Assembly: GCF_022288725.1 (NCBI RefSeq)
Contig: NZ_JAKNTA010000005.1
Span: 471,658-535,657, forward strand
DNA from: Kitasatospora sp. A2-31
GTDB taxonomy: Bacteria > Actinomycetota > Actinomycetes > Streptomycetales > Streptomycetaceae
DNA: 64,000 nucleotides
Reading direction: 5' to 3'
The first letter of the stretch is position 1; each line of letters starts with the position of its first letter. A model generated the notes under the pieces. It had not been told where the DNA came from and searched no databases. It was given only the letters and a program-made list of their open reading frames with translations. Positions 43,464-53,579 of the stretch are shown in pieces. The position numbers and the translations under genes are program-made.

Positions 43464-44465
43464 TCACCGCGCCGGCGGCGGGACGTTGAACCGCCGCGAC
43501 TCGTCCTCCTCGAAGCGCCGTCGGCGCGAGGTGGTGACGATGTGCAGGACGATCCCGATCACCATCAGGACGGTGCCGATCGTCGCTGCTGCGAAGCCGA
43601 TGGCGCCGACCGGCACACCCCCGATCTTCGGCCCGAGCAGGTCGGGGACGGAGTAGTCGGTGCTCTCGGAGTTGACGGCGTCGCTGCCTGCGGAGATGAA
43701 CCTCATCAGCGCCCAGAAGTAGACCCCGCCGCCGACCAGGAACATCACGAAGCCGGTGACGATCAGGTGGCGGGCCCTGGTCCGGGTGGCGGCGATCTCG
43801 CGGAAGAAGTTGTCCCGCCGCTCCTGCATGACGTTGTACTGGTTGCCGGCGACGTTGTTCAGGTTCCAGGCCTGCTGGTCCCTCACGTCGAAGCGGCGCT
43901 CCTCCCCGGGGGGCGGCGGCTGCCCCGGCTGCGCGTAGTGCGGCGGCGTCGGGTGGCCGGCCGGGGGTGTCGCCGGGCCCGGTGGCCTCGGTGCCGCGGG
44001 CCGGCCCTGCGGTGGCCCCGGGGGTCGCTCCGGGTGCGGCGGCCGGGGCTGCCCCGGCCCCGGCGTCGGTGTGGGCGGCTGCACGGTGCGGAAGCTGGCC
44101 GTCGGCCCCGGAGCACCGACCCCGGGGACGGTGACGTCGGCGTCGCGCGGCTCCTCGTAGTGCACCTCGAACGGTCCGAAGTCCAGCACGTCCCCGGCGT
44201 GCACCTCCTCCTGCCCCGACACCAGGTGGCCGTTCAGCTTGGTGCCGTTGGTGGAGGAGAGATCCTCGACGGTGGTGTGGCCGCCGGTGCGCCACACCAC
44301 GGCGTGCCGCCGACTGACGCCCGGATCGCCCACGTGGATCTGACAGTCGGAGCTCCGGCCGACCAGCATCGGCTCGTCGGCGAGGACGAACACCTGACCC
44401 TTGAGCCGGTCGGGGCTGTCGACGACGAGGCGCGGTAAATCGAGCTCTCGCGAAGGCGGGCTCAT
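43464..44465 (-). CDS. FHA-domain membrane protein
   Basis: 333 residues. An FHA domain (phosphothreonine-binding; VGRSSDCQIHVGDPGVSRRH near 35-54 and LSSTNGTKLNG at 69-79) is followed by a Pro-rich linker (~118-188), an NNVAGNQYNV motif (203-212), and two transmembrane segments (~233-254 and ~286-311) ending in a basic/acidic tail. This is a membrane protein reading Ser/Thr kinase phosphorylation. ATG 44465 has AGGAGG at good distance. Operon with the small partner gene downstream; no kinase gene is near. Confidence 0.9.
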   Translation of the reverse strand: MSPPSRELDLPRLVVDSPDRLKGQVFVLADEPMLVGRSSDCQIHVGDPGVSRRHAVVWRTGGHTTVEDLSSTNGTKLNGHLVSGQEEVHAGDVLDFGPFEVHYEEPRDADVTVPGVGAPGPTASFRTVQPPTPTPGPGQPRPPHPERPPGPPQGRPAAPRPPGPATPPAGHPTPPHYAQPGQPPPPGEERRFDVRDQQAWNLNNVAGNQYNVMQERRDNFFREIAATRTRARHLIVTGFVMFLVGGGVYFWALMRFISAGSDAVNSESTDYSVPDLLGPKIGGVPVGAIGFAAATIGTVLMVIGIVLHIVTTSRRRRFEEDESRRFNVPPPAR

Positions 44466-44934
44466 GGCACGACCTCCTGGCGGTGAACCGGTGAACCACC
44501 GGCGGCGGTGACGGAGCGCTTCGCCCTGCCGCCGGCTCGGGTGCCCTCCCTTCCAGTAAAAGCCACCGCGGTGGTGTGGCGCAGCCCCTGGCCCGATCCG
44601 CCGGACGGGTGACGGCCACGGCACGACGCCGACCGCGCGCCCGCGGTGATCCACGCCTCCACCTGCGCGCCGGCCCGCGTTCGCCGCCCGTCGCCGGGCC
44701 CCGCGTCCGCGCTGCCCGACCGGCCTGTCGGGCAGCGCGGGCCGGCGCGTCTCATCCTTCCGGTCCCCGCTGGTCGGCGGGTCCGAAGGGCCCCCGAGGG
44801 GCGCTAGGGTGGGGTACCGCGCCTCGGCGACGGCCTCTGCTGTGGACGGGGGAACCGGGGCGGCCGCCCCGGTGTCCTAGCAACTGCCCGCTAGTGGCCG
44901 GGTGGGGAGTTCGAGGCGTGGGAGCAAGCAGGAC
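44466..44934. other. Divergent region with hairpins, FHA protein and esterase
   Basis: 469 bases without a gene. It contains a 14-bp stem hairpin (44707-44740), a 20-bp palindrome ACCGGGGCGGCCGCCCCGGT (44854-44873), and CTAGC/GCTAG arms at 44877-44894 just before the esterase start. Promoters for both directions should lie here. Confidence 0.55.
44707..44740. repeat. Inverted repeat, 14-bp arms
   Basis: CCGCGCTGCCCGAC (44707-44720) pairs exactly with 44727-44740 around CGGCCT. It is not near a stop codon, so it is not an obvious terminator. Confidence 0.75.
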
Positions 44935-46083
44935 ATGGGTCTGACGAGCCACAAGGTGTTGGCGCTGACCGTAGTGATCGCCGTGGTGATGATGGTCGGC
45001 ACGGTCTGGCTCTGGCCGAGACTCGCGAAGCGGAGCTGGCAGGCCGTGCTCGGCCGCATCGGCGCGCTGCTCGCCACCCAGGTCACCGTGCTCGCCGCGC
45101 TCGGGCTGGTGGCCAACAACTACTTCGCCTTCTACAGCAGCTGGGACGACCTGCTCGGCACCGGCGACAACGGACCGGTCGTCATCCAGAACAAGGCGGA
45201 CGCCTCCGGCCGCCTCCTGGTCGAGACCATCGGCCACGCCAACGTCCAGGGCGGCGGGGCGCTCGGCCGGGACCCCAAGCAGTCCGGGGAGATCCGCGAG
45301 GTGCGGATCGACGGCGCCGTCTCCAGGCTCTCCACCGAGGGGTACGTCTACCTGCCGCCGCAGTACTTCCAGCCCGAGTACGCGCAGAAGCAGTTCCCGG
45401 CGGTCATCATCAGCACCGGCTTCCCCGGCATCGCCAAGAACCTGGTGACGCGGCTCAACTACCCCGGTGCCGCCCTGAAGTTGCTCCAGGAGGGCCGGAT
45501 GCAGCCGACCGTCCTGGTGCTGATGACCCCGTCGCCCGCGCTGCCGAAGGACACCGAGTGCGAGGACGTCCCGGGCGGCCCGCAGTCCGACACGTACTAC
45601 ACCAGGGACGTCCCGTCGGCGATCCAGGCGACGTTCCGGGTCTCCACCGCTGCGCAGGCCTGGGGCTTCATGGGCAACTCGACCGGGGGCTACTGCGCGC
45701 TCAAGCTGGCCATGCGCCACCCGGACGTCTTCCCCACCGCCGTCTCGCTCTCCGGCTACTACCGCGCCGCCGACGACCCGACCACCGTCGACCTGTTCAA
45801 GGGCGCGGACGGTGAGCAGCGCCGCAGCGAGGCCGACCTGATGTGGCGGCTGAAGAACCTGCCGCAGCCCAAGGTGTCCGTGCTGCTGGCCGGCACCAAG
45901 GAGGGGGACGGCGAGTACCGGCGCGACACGGAGGCGTTCGTGGGCGCGGTGCAGAGCCCGATGAAGGTCTCGTACAGCATGCTGCAGACCGGCGGCCACA
46001 ACTTCGAGACCTGGAGCAAGCTGCTGCCGTCCTCGCTGGAGTGGCTCTCCGAGCGCCTGAAGGTCCCGGGCCAGCCGGTCTGA
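44935..46083 (+). CDS. Membrane-anchored esterase, Ag85/esterase D-like
   Basis: 382-residue alpha/beta hydrolase of the esterase D/mycolyltransferase-like type. An N-terminal transmembrane segment (~7-28) and a second hydrophobic stretch (~42-62) anchor it. The extracytoplasmic domain has the nucleophile in GFMGNSTGGYCALKLA, an acid loop near LAGTKEGDGEYRRDT and the His in QTGGHNFETW. It probably transfers or hydrolyses acyl groups outside the cell. ATG 44935 places the first helix at the N-terminus; GTG 44902 is an alternative. Monocistronic, with a hairpin after the stop. Confidence 0.87.
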   Translation: MGLTSHKVLALTVVIAVVMMVGTVWLWPRLAKRSWQAVLGRIGALLATQVTVLAALGLVANNYFAFYSSWDDLLGTGDNGPVVIQNKADASGRLLVETIGHANVQGGGALGRDPKQSGEIREVRIDGAVSRLSTEGYVYLPPQYFQPEYAQKQFPAVIISTGFPGIAKNLVTRLNYPGAALKLLQEGRMQPTVLVLMTPSPALPKDTECEDVPGGPQSDTYYTRDVPSAIQATFRVSTAAQAWGFMGNSTGGYCALKLAMRHPDVFPTAVSLSGYYRAADDPTTVDLFKGADGEQRRSEADLMWRLKNLPQPKVSVLLAGTKEGDGEYRRDTEAFVGAVQSPMKVSYSMLQTGGHNFETWSKLLPSSLEWLSERLKVPGQPV

Positions 46084-46087
46084 TCCG

Positions 46088-46131
46088 GGCCGGCCCGGCC
46101 GGCCCGGGGATCGACGGGGGCCGGGCCGGCC
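46088..46131. terminator. Bidirectional terminator hairpin
   Basis: GGCCGGCCCGGCC (46088-46100) pairs with 46119-46131 around an 18-base loop, between convergent genes. Confidence 0.65.
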
Positions 46132-46165
46132 GGGGCGGGAGGGGCGGGCGGAACCGTCCCGCGGC

Positions 46166-46495
46166 TCAGGCCACCTGCTCCAGCGTGCCGGTGTGCAGCT
46201 CGCCGACCCGGCCGCCCTCGCCCTCGTACGTCCAGAACGCGCGCACCGTCAGCTTGCCGAGGTCCATCACGTGGCTGACGGTGATGCCGCTCTGCTCGGT
46301 CCAGCTGACGAAGTACAGCTCCGGGCCGACCTCCGCGACGTGCAGGGCCACGTCCTCCCACTGGCCGGCCGATTCGCCGAGGCCCTCCCAGCGCAGCCGC
46401 TTGCCGTCGGCCGAGTAGGCGTTGCGGAAGGCCGCGCCGTTGTCGACCTGGAAGAGGTAGGTACGGCCGGCGAAGGCGGGCAGGGCGGCGGTCAT
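46166..46495 (-). CDS. MoaF-like small lipocalin-type protein
   Basis: 109 residues forming a small beta-rich domain of the MoaF-like kind (RTYLFQVDNGAAFRNAYS, VALHVAEVGPELYFVSWTE, SHVMDLGKLTVRAFWTYEG). It resembles proteins annotated as MoaF N-terminal domain, probably small calycin-type binding proteins. No signal peptide. ATG 46495; a GAGGAC about 12 bases upstream is the only ribosome-site candidate. Divergent from the frameshifted lipase. No molybdenum or tyramine genes are near, so the MoaF name should not be over-read. Confidence 0.7.
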   Translation of the reverse strand: MTAALPAFAGRTYLFQVDNGAAFRNAYSADGKRLRWEGLGESAGQWEDVALHVAEVGPELYFVSWTEQSGITVSHVMDLGKLTVRAFWTYEGEGGRVGELHTGTLEQVA

Positions 46496-46828
46496 GGCGG
46501 GACGGGTCCTCGTCTCTCGTCGTGCGGGGCCGGGCGTACGACCCGGGGCGTGTGGTGCGGTGCCTGCGGTGCTGTCCACGCGGTCCGGGCGGACCGGTCC
46601 ACCGGGGTGCGGGCCGGTCGGCACGTGGCCGCGGATGGACCTCCAACCTATCCGACGAGGTGACCTCCGCGGCGTACTTGCCGACAGCCCGCCACGGCGC
46701 GGGGCCCCACCCAGGCCGCACACCGGGTGTGAGCCCGGAACATGGGCCGCCCCGGTGACCCGGCCGTACCGTGCTGGCGCCGGCCCACCGGGACGTGGGC
46801 CCGGCCCGGTCCGACCACGGAGCCGCCG
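46496..46828. other. Divergent intergenic region, no gene
   Basis: 333 bases between the MoaF-like gene and the frameshifted lipase; only GC-rich sequence and no clear regulatory dyad were noticed. Confidence 0.5.
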
Positions 46829-48182
46829 ATGCCCAGCACCCGCACCACTCGAGCGTGGACCCGCCGCACCACCCGACGCGCGACGCTCGCCGCCCACCGG
46901 ACCCCCGCCGCCCTTGCCGCGCTGCTCGCACTCACCCTGCTCCTCCTGGCCGTGCCGGCGGCTCCCCCGGCAGACGCGGCGGGGGCCGCCGCGGCCCCCC
47001 GCCGTGACCGCGGGACCGACCCTGGAGGCGACCTTCCCCTCCCCGGCCAACGGCTGGGCCAAGGTCGAGCGCTACCTCGACACCACCCCCGGCTTCCCCG
47101 CCGAGCAGTACCCGCCCGGCGGACGCGGCGACCAGGACGGCGCCCGCCTCGCCTACTTCGGCGGGGTCCGCCAGCCGTTCTCCGGCAGGTTCCTCCTCTA
47201 CTCCGCCGCCGGCTGGGACACCGGCGGCCACGCCACGCCCGTCCTGCTCGTCCACGGCGCCAACGACAACGCCGACCGCGCCTGGGCCGACCCCGGTGAG
47301 AGCGGGAGCTGCGGCGCCACCGGCCCGGCCGGCTGCCCGTCCACCGGTCTGGCCCAGTACCTCGCCGGGACCGGCCACCGGGTGTTCGCGATCGGCTTCG
47401 CCCACAAGCACGGCGACAACCTGCTCCAGGCCCAGGCGGTCGGGGACGCCGTCGCCCTGATCCGCGCCCGGCTCGGAGTGCCCCAGGTGGACGTGGTCGC
47501 CTGGAGCAAGGGCGAGGTGGCGGCCCGCGCCTACGTCTCCTCCGTCCGCCCGGCCTGGGGGCGGGCGTACGCCGGGGACGTCCGCCGGCTGGTGACGCTC
47601 GGTGGCCCGAACGGTGGCCTGGACTATGTCTACGCCCACGGCTGGGCGTTCTCCCTGGCCTCCTGGCCGGCCTGCGGGGGCACCGCCAACGCGCCCTCCC
47701 CGCACCTGTACATGACCTGCTACGGGACGTACACGGCGCAGCCCTGCCTCGGCGTGCTGCCGTCCGGCGGCCACGACTGCTACCCGGGCCAGCGCCAGCT
47801 GCTCGCCCGCTGGGACGGCACCTACGGGGTGGACGGGACGGCGCAGGACTGGTGGACGACGTACTACGGCGGCCAGGGGGTCTTCACCTCCGGCCAGGGC
47901 GTCCAGGCGGCGATCGACGCCGGCTCCCTGGTCGGGCCGCTGCAGCGGGCGGGCGTCCCGGCGGCGGTCCGCACCTACCTGCTGGCGGGCGGCACGGCCG
48001 ACATCCCCGGGGTCCTGAACGAGAACCGCGGGCCCAGCGACGGCATCGTCTTCACCAGGAGCGCGCTGGACACCACCGGCATCGCCACCGTCGGCGGCAC
48101 CCGGCTGCTGGAGGGGCTCAATCACCTGGAGCTGGCCTGGTCCCCGGAGGCGATGGCGCAGGTCGACGCCTGGCTCGGCTGA
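46829..48182 (+). CDS. Secreted lipase/esterase (alpha/beta), apparent frameshift
   Basis: A secreted alpha/beta hydrolase split over two frames. Frame one starts at ATG 46829 and gives an Arg-rich n-region and a strong hydrophobic signal with an A-D-A-A site (~50 residues). The mature enzyme continues in another frame from ~47003 (VTAGPTLEATFPSPANGW) and contains LLVHGANDNADR, the nucleophile-elbow-like VVAWSKGEVAARAY, and a C-terminal NHLELAW His. The frames join if one C is removed from the C6 run at 46995-47000, giving 450 residues. Either a sequencing indel, a recent inactivating mutation or a phase-variable tract. Lipase class 2-like. Without repair, the longest unbroken enzyme frame lacks an export signal. 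Confidence 0.75.
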
Positions 48183-48404
48183 ACCGGCCCCGGAAGGCAG
48201 GCGGCCGACCCGGCAACCGGTCACCGGTGACCGCGACTCGATCGGCTCCGGCGGGGCCGCCCGCGGACCGGATGTGAGCTGTGCGACAACCGACCCCGCC
48301 GGGTTGTCGCGTCCGGGAGGGGCTGCCTAGCCTGCTCGGGACGTCCGCTTCGCGGACCTCCGCCGTCGGGACGCCGAGTCCTGTCCACCCGCCGGCCGGC
48401 AACC

Positions 48405-48556
48405 GAGCACCACAGCGGACGGGAGCGGGGGACCCAAGGTAGTGCCTCGGCCCGTGCGCTCCCGCGCGGCCGAGGCTAGGGGTGAAGCCGCTCCACGCGC
48501 GGCCGGGCGACCTCTGCCCGAACCCGACAGCTCACCTCGCAGGCGTCGCAGAGGAC
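48405..48556 (+). ncRNA. c-di-AMP riboswitch (ydaO-yuaA type)
   Basis: The leader of the glucanase gene shows the conserved blocks of the ydaO/yuaA riboswitch in order: GGGGGACCCAAGG (48427-48439), AGGGGTGAAGCCG (48478-48490), GGGCGACCTCTGCCCGAACC (48504-48523) and CGACAGCTCACCTCGCAGGC (48525-48544). The last blocks are nearly the same as in the streptomycete resuscitation-factor (rpfA) leader. The aptamer ends just before the GAGGAC ribosome site, consistent with c-di-AMP turning expression off. The outer limits are approximate. Confidence 0.8.
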
Positions 48557-48562
48557 ACTGCC

Positions 48563-49810
48563 ATGCAGAAGCCTGCCCGGCGCCGCGCGCCGCGCCATGC
48601 CCGACCCTCCCACCGCGGCCGCAACGCGGCCTTCGCCGTCACCGGCGCGCTCGCCCTCGGCGGCGCCGGCCTGCTCGGCCTCCCGGCGGTCACCGGTGCG
48701 CACGCGGCGACCACGCCGACCGTCACCCAGGACAAGCTCACCCCGGCCACGATGGTCGCGGGCAAGGCCGCCACTGCCTCGCTGACCGTCCACTCCTCGG
48801 CCTGCTTCACCACGAAGACGGTCGGGGTCGGGGTGCGCGACGCGGCCGGACACAACCTCGACTTCCCGGGCAGCGTCGCGAACGCGCAGATATGCCCGAG
48901 CGGGCTGTCGGTCACCACCGGATCGCGCACGCTGCCGGCCGGCACCTACACCCAGTTCGGCTTCTGGCAGGACCTCGGCGGCGCCTGGCACAACCTGCCG
49001 TCCCAGCAGCTGGTGGTCTCCGCGGCCACCGCCGCCCCGAGCCCCGCCCCGACCGCGACGCCCACGCCGTCGGCCACGGCCACCGCCACCCCGAGCAGCC
49101 CGGCCGCCGCGGCGCCCGTCGCCGGGAAGAAGCTGACCTGGTCCGACGAGTTCGACAGCCTCGCCCTGGGCTCCCGCTGGACGGCCGACCGGAGCAGCTC
49201 GTACCACTACGGCGACCACAACCCGGACGACAACAAGCTCGACTGGCTGAACAAGGACAACGTCGCCGTCTCCGGCGGTGTCGCCACCTTCACCGCCCGG
49301 CCGAGCGCCCACACGCTGGAGAACGGCAAGAAGGCCTGGGACACCGGCCTGCTCACCACCGAGTACTCCACCGAGGGCTTCAAGGTGCAGACCGGCGACT
49401 ACATCGAGACCCGGGTCAAGCTCCCCGCCGGCACCGGCGCCTGGCCGGCGCTGTGGACGTGGAACGGCACCAGCGGCAACCACGGCGAGATCGACAGCTT
49501 CGAGTACCACGCGGACAACGCGAACCTGCTGGAGCTGACCAACCACATCAACCCGGGCTACAAGTACGTGACCGATGCGAAGTCCATCGCGCACGACCAG
49601 TGGGTCACCGTCGGCACCCAGTACGGCGCCACCTCGGTGGACTGGTACATCAACGGGGTCAAGGTCTTCTCGGACGGCAAGGGCGTCGGCGCCGGCTGGT
49701 CGGCCTACCCGATCCTGAACCTGTCGCTCAGCGCCGGGCAGTACCACCCCGCGCCGACGGGAACGGCCCCGATCACCTTCGCCGCCGACTACCTCCGCGT
49801 CTACCGCTGA
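48563..49810 (+). CDS. Secreted GH16 beta-glucanase
   Basis: 415-residue secreted glycoside hydrolase family 16. A twin-Arg-rich n-region and hydrophobic core form a signal peptide (~1-45, A-H-A-A). Residues ~45-155 are a beta-sandwich accessory domain, then a Pro/Thr/Ala linker (~160-190), then the GH16 jelly roll with catalytic E309-I-D311-S-F-E314. It cleaves beta-1,3 or 1,3-1,4 glucans. ATG 48563 with GAGGAC upstream; an in-frame ATG at 48482 falls inside the riboswitch and is rejected. Controlled by the c-di-AMP riboswitch. Confidence 0.93.
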   Translation: MQKPARRRAPRHARPSHRGRNAAFAVTGALALGGAGLLGLPAVTGAHAATTPTVTQDKLTPATMVAGKAATASLTVHSSACFTTKTVGVGVRDAAGHNLDFPGSVANAQICPSGLSVTTGSRTLPAGTYTQFGFWQDLGGAWHNLPSQQLVVSAATAAPSPAPTATPTPSATATATPSSPAAAAPVAGKKLTWSDEFDSLALGSRWTADRSSSYHYGDHNPDDNKLDWLNKDNVAVSGGVATFTARPSAHTLENGKKAWDTGLLTTEYSTEGFKVQTGDYIETRVKLPAGTGAWPALWTWNGTSGNHGEIDSFEYHADNANLLELTNHINPGYKYVTDAKSIAHDQWVTVGTQYGATSVDWYINGVKVFSDGKGVGAGWSAYPILNLSLSAGQYHPAPTGTAPITFAADYLRVYR

Positions 49811-49865
49811 CCCGACCGCCCGCCGGCGGCCCCGCGCCCGTCGGCCCGCCGGGATGATCCGGACG

Positions 49866-49908
49866 CGCCGGAGCGCCGACCCTCCGCACGAGGGGCGGCG
49901 CTCCGGCG
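49866..49908. terminator. Bidirectional terminator
   Basis: CGCCGGAGCGCCG (49866-49878) pairs exactly with 49896-49908, between the convergent glucanase and secreted-protein genes. Confidence 0.75.
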
Positions 49909-49936
49909 TGTCCGCGGCATCGCACCACGAGGGGGC

Positions 49937-50509
49937 TCAGCCGGTCCGGACGACCGCGATCTCGAACGGCTGCTTGTTGTCGGCCTCGTTCCTGTCGTCG
50001 TCGCCGCGCACCGCGACCCAGCCCCCGGTCAGCGTGCTCGGCGCCGGGACCGTCGGGGCCAGCCGGACCGGGATCCGCGCCGTCGCGCTCCGGAACCTCG
50101 GCAGGCCGGCCGGGAAGGTGCAGCGCACCCGGTGGCCGTTCTGGAACGGGTAGCAGTTCTCGGGGTAGAACGGGCCCTCCGGCTCCACCCCCTCGGGCAG
50201 GGTGACCACCAGGGTGAAGGGGGAGGCGGTGCGGTCCGGGCCGAAGTTCGCGACGAAGGCGTGCACCGTGGTGGTGCCGCCCGGCGCGGCGGCGTCCGGG
50301 TCGATCCGGACCACCACCAGGTCGGAGTCGGACGTCGCGGGCGCCGCCGCGACCGGTACGGCAGCCGGTGCGGCGGCCGGCGCGGGAGCCTGCTGCCCCT
50401 CGTCGTCGGTCGGGCAGGCCAGCGCCGGCCCGGCTGCCAGCGCCACCAGCGCGCACCCCACCGTCAACGACCTCCCGAGGAATACCCGTGCGGACCCTCT
50501 GCGCGACAT
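49937..50509 (-). CDS. Secreted CARDB/DUF11-like beta protein
   Basis: 190-residue exported protein. A signal peptide spans ~1-31 (cut near A-L-A-C, so a Cys follows; the lipobox is not convincing). An Ala/Pro linker (~38-60) precedes a beta-sandwich with LVVVRIDPDAAAPGGTTTVH and FTLVVTLPEGVEPEG, as in CARDB/DUF11-type adhesion or cell-surface domains. Two further Cys (in PENCYPF and RCTFPAG) could form a disulfide. ATG 50509 has only a weak site. Monocistronic; function unknown. Confidence 0.7.
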   Translation of the reverse strand: MSRRGSARVFLGRSLTVGCALVALAAGPALACPTDDEGQQAPAPAAAPAAVPVAAAPATSDSDLVVVRIDPDAAAPGGTTTVHAFVANFGPDRTASPFTLVVTLPEGVEPEGPFYPENCYPFQNGHRVRCTFPAGLPRFRSATARIPVRLAPTVPAPSTLTGGWVAVRGDDDRNEADNKQPFEIAVVRTG

Positions 50510-50791
50510 CGGCGCTCACCCTGCCCTCTGCTTCCGGCGCCCCGCACCGTCGCGGGGCATTGCGTCCGCACCCAGCGTGACCGACCGGTCCGCCGCGGCC
50601 GGGGCAACCCGCCCTCGGGCCGCTCGAACGGGCGAACCGGCCCGCGGAGCCCGGGCAGGGCGGTGAGCCGGTGCGGGAGCCGGCGCAGAGGACAGGTGCG
50701 GAGGGCCGCTGCCCGCGGGGCGGCGCAGGAAGTCGCGCGCAGGAAGTCGGAGGATCCGACTACCTGCGCACCGATGCCACATGACGCTCGG

Positions 50792-51589
50792 TCAGGGAGC
50801 CAGGACCTGCCCCAGCCTGATCGCGATCTGCTGCATCACCGGCACCAGCGACGAGGCGCCGGCCTGCTCCTCCAGTGCCCGGATCCGGGCCTCCGGGCCC
50901 GAGACCGAGAGTGCCGTCGGCGTCGGCGCGCCCGGTACCGCGAGCGCGATGCAGCGCACCCCGATCTCCTGCTCCTGGTCGTCCACCACGTAGCCGCGCT
51001 CGCGGGCCTGCGCCAGCTGGTCCAGCAGGGCCTGCGGATCGGTCACGGTGAACTCGGTGTGGGCGGGCAGCGGATTGGGCCCGAGGACCGCGCGCGCCTC
51101 GTCCTCCGGCAGCTGGGCCAGCAGGGCCTTGCCGACACCGGTGCAGTGCGGCTGCACCCGGCGGCCGACCTCGGTGAACATCCGCATCGAGCGCCGCGAC
51201 TGCACCTGCCCGACGTAGACCACCTCGCCGCCCTCCAGCACGGCCAGGTTGGCGGTCTCGCCGGTGGCCTCCATCAGCTCGGCCAGGTACGGGCGGGCCC
51301 AGCTGCCGAGCAGCCGGCCGGCCGTCTCGCCCAGTCGGATCAACCGCGGGCCCAGGGTGTAGCGGCGTGCGGTGTCCTGGCGGACATAGCCCTGCTGGAC
51401 GAGGGTACGAACCAGTCGGTGGATGGTGGGCATGGGCAGGCCGGAGGAGGTGGAGAGCTCGCTGAGCGTCGCCACGCCACCGGAGTCGGCCAGCGCCTCC
51501 AGCAACTGGAAGGCGCGCTCGACGGACTGCACACCGCCGCTCGCGCGGTCCGGGCCCGTCGTCGATGCTGTGTCGGGGGTCGAGACCAC
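50792..51589 (-). CDS. allR: IclR-family regulator, AllR-like
   Basis: 265-residue IclR-family repressor. The winged helix lies at ~20-85 (SVERAFQLLEALAD, TIHRLVRTLVQQGYV), and the effector-binding GAF-like domain at ~95-265 (FTEVGRRVQPHCTGVGKALLA). In S. coelicolor the IclR protein AllR sits next to the allantoin genes and aceB2 and responds to allantoin-pathway intermediates; the divergent malate synthase here supports that assignment. GTG 51589 has GAAGGGA upstream. The 200-base gap to aceB holds two shared dyads, so autoregulation is likely. Confidence 0.87.
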   Translation of the reverse strand: MVSTPDTASTTGPDRASGGVQSVERAFQLLEALADSGGVATLSELSTSSGLPMPTIHRLVRTLVQQGYVRQDTARRYTLGPRLIRLGETAGRLLGSWARPYLAELMEATGETANLAVLEGGEVVYVGQVQSRRSMRMFTEVGRRVQPHCTGVGKALLAQLPEDEARAVLGPNPLPAHTEFTVTDPQALLDQLAQARERGYVVDDQEQEIGVRCIALAVPGAPTPTALSVSGPEARIRALEEQAGASSLVPVMQQIAIRLGQVLAP

Positions 51590-51637
51590 CGGCGTTCCCT
51601 TCGCTGTCGGGGGAGGAGTAGAGTCCCTGCGATCACC

Positions 51638-51691
51638 TCAACAAACCGTTGAAATTCTGTATCGCGGAAACTAGTCTCCACTTTACAGAAT
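51638..51691. promoter_or_regulatory. Operator region between allR and aceB
   Basis: Contains dyad 1 TCAAC-AAACC-GTTGA (51638-51652), dyad 2 TTCTGTATCGCGGAA (51655-51669) and a longer inverted repeat ATTCTGTA/TACAGAAT (51654-51661 and 51684-51691). Dyads 1 and 2 recur upstream of the hydroxypyruvate isomerase gene, and dyad 1 also upstream of the OHCU decarboxylase operon. AllR is the natural candidate for at least one of them. Confidence 0.65.
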
Positions 51692-51789
51692 CGAACCCTC
51701 CGGTAGGTGGGTTCAGATCGGTTCAGATCAAGGACGTTCCCACCGGAACTCCCTTCGCCGTGCTCAACCGTCTTAGGAGTGTCCTGCTC

Positions 51790-53442
<1,653 letters not shown>

Positions 53443-53509
53443 GCCCAATCTATCCGCGCGCGGGCCGGCTGCCGCCTGCCAGGCTGTAGCAGACCCGCGG
53501 CCCTTTGCT

Positions 53510-53561
53510 CCGTTCCGTACGGCGACGAATCCACCTGTCCTCTCGTCGCCGTACGGAACGG
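53510..53561 (+). terminator. 19-bp hairpin between aceB and next gene
   Basis: CCGTTCCGTACGGCGACGA (53510-53528) pairs exactly with 53543-53561 around a 14-base loop. It starts 68 bases after the aceB stop and ends 18 bases before the next ATG (53580), almost touching that gene's ribosome site, so it may be a partial terminator or a translational control stem. Confidence 0.7.
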
Positions 53562-53579
53562 CCTTCCGGAGGAACCTCA

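Noticed and set aside
44576..44755. Small ORFs in the FHA/esterase gap
   Set aside because: No ribosome sites; open frames overlap the hairpins and have the composition of non-coding GC-rich DNA.
48482..48562. Earlier ATG for the GH16 glucanase
   Set aside because: It would translate through the c-di-AMP aptamer and push the signal peptide 27 residues inward; ATG 48563 has its own site.
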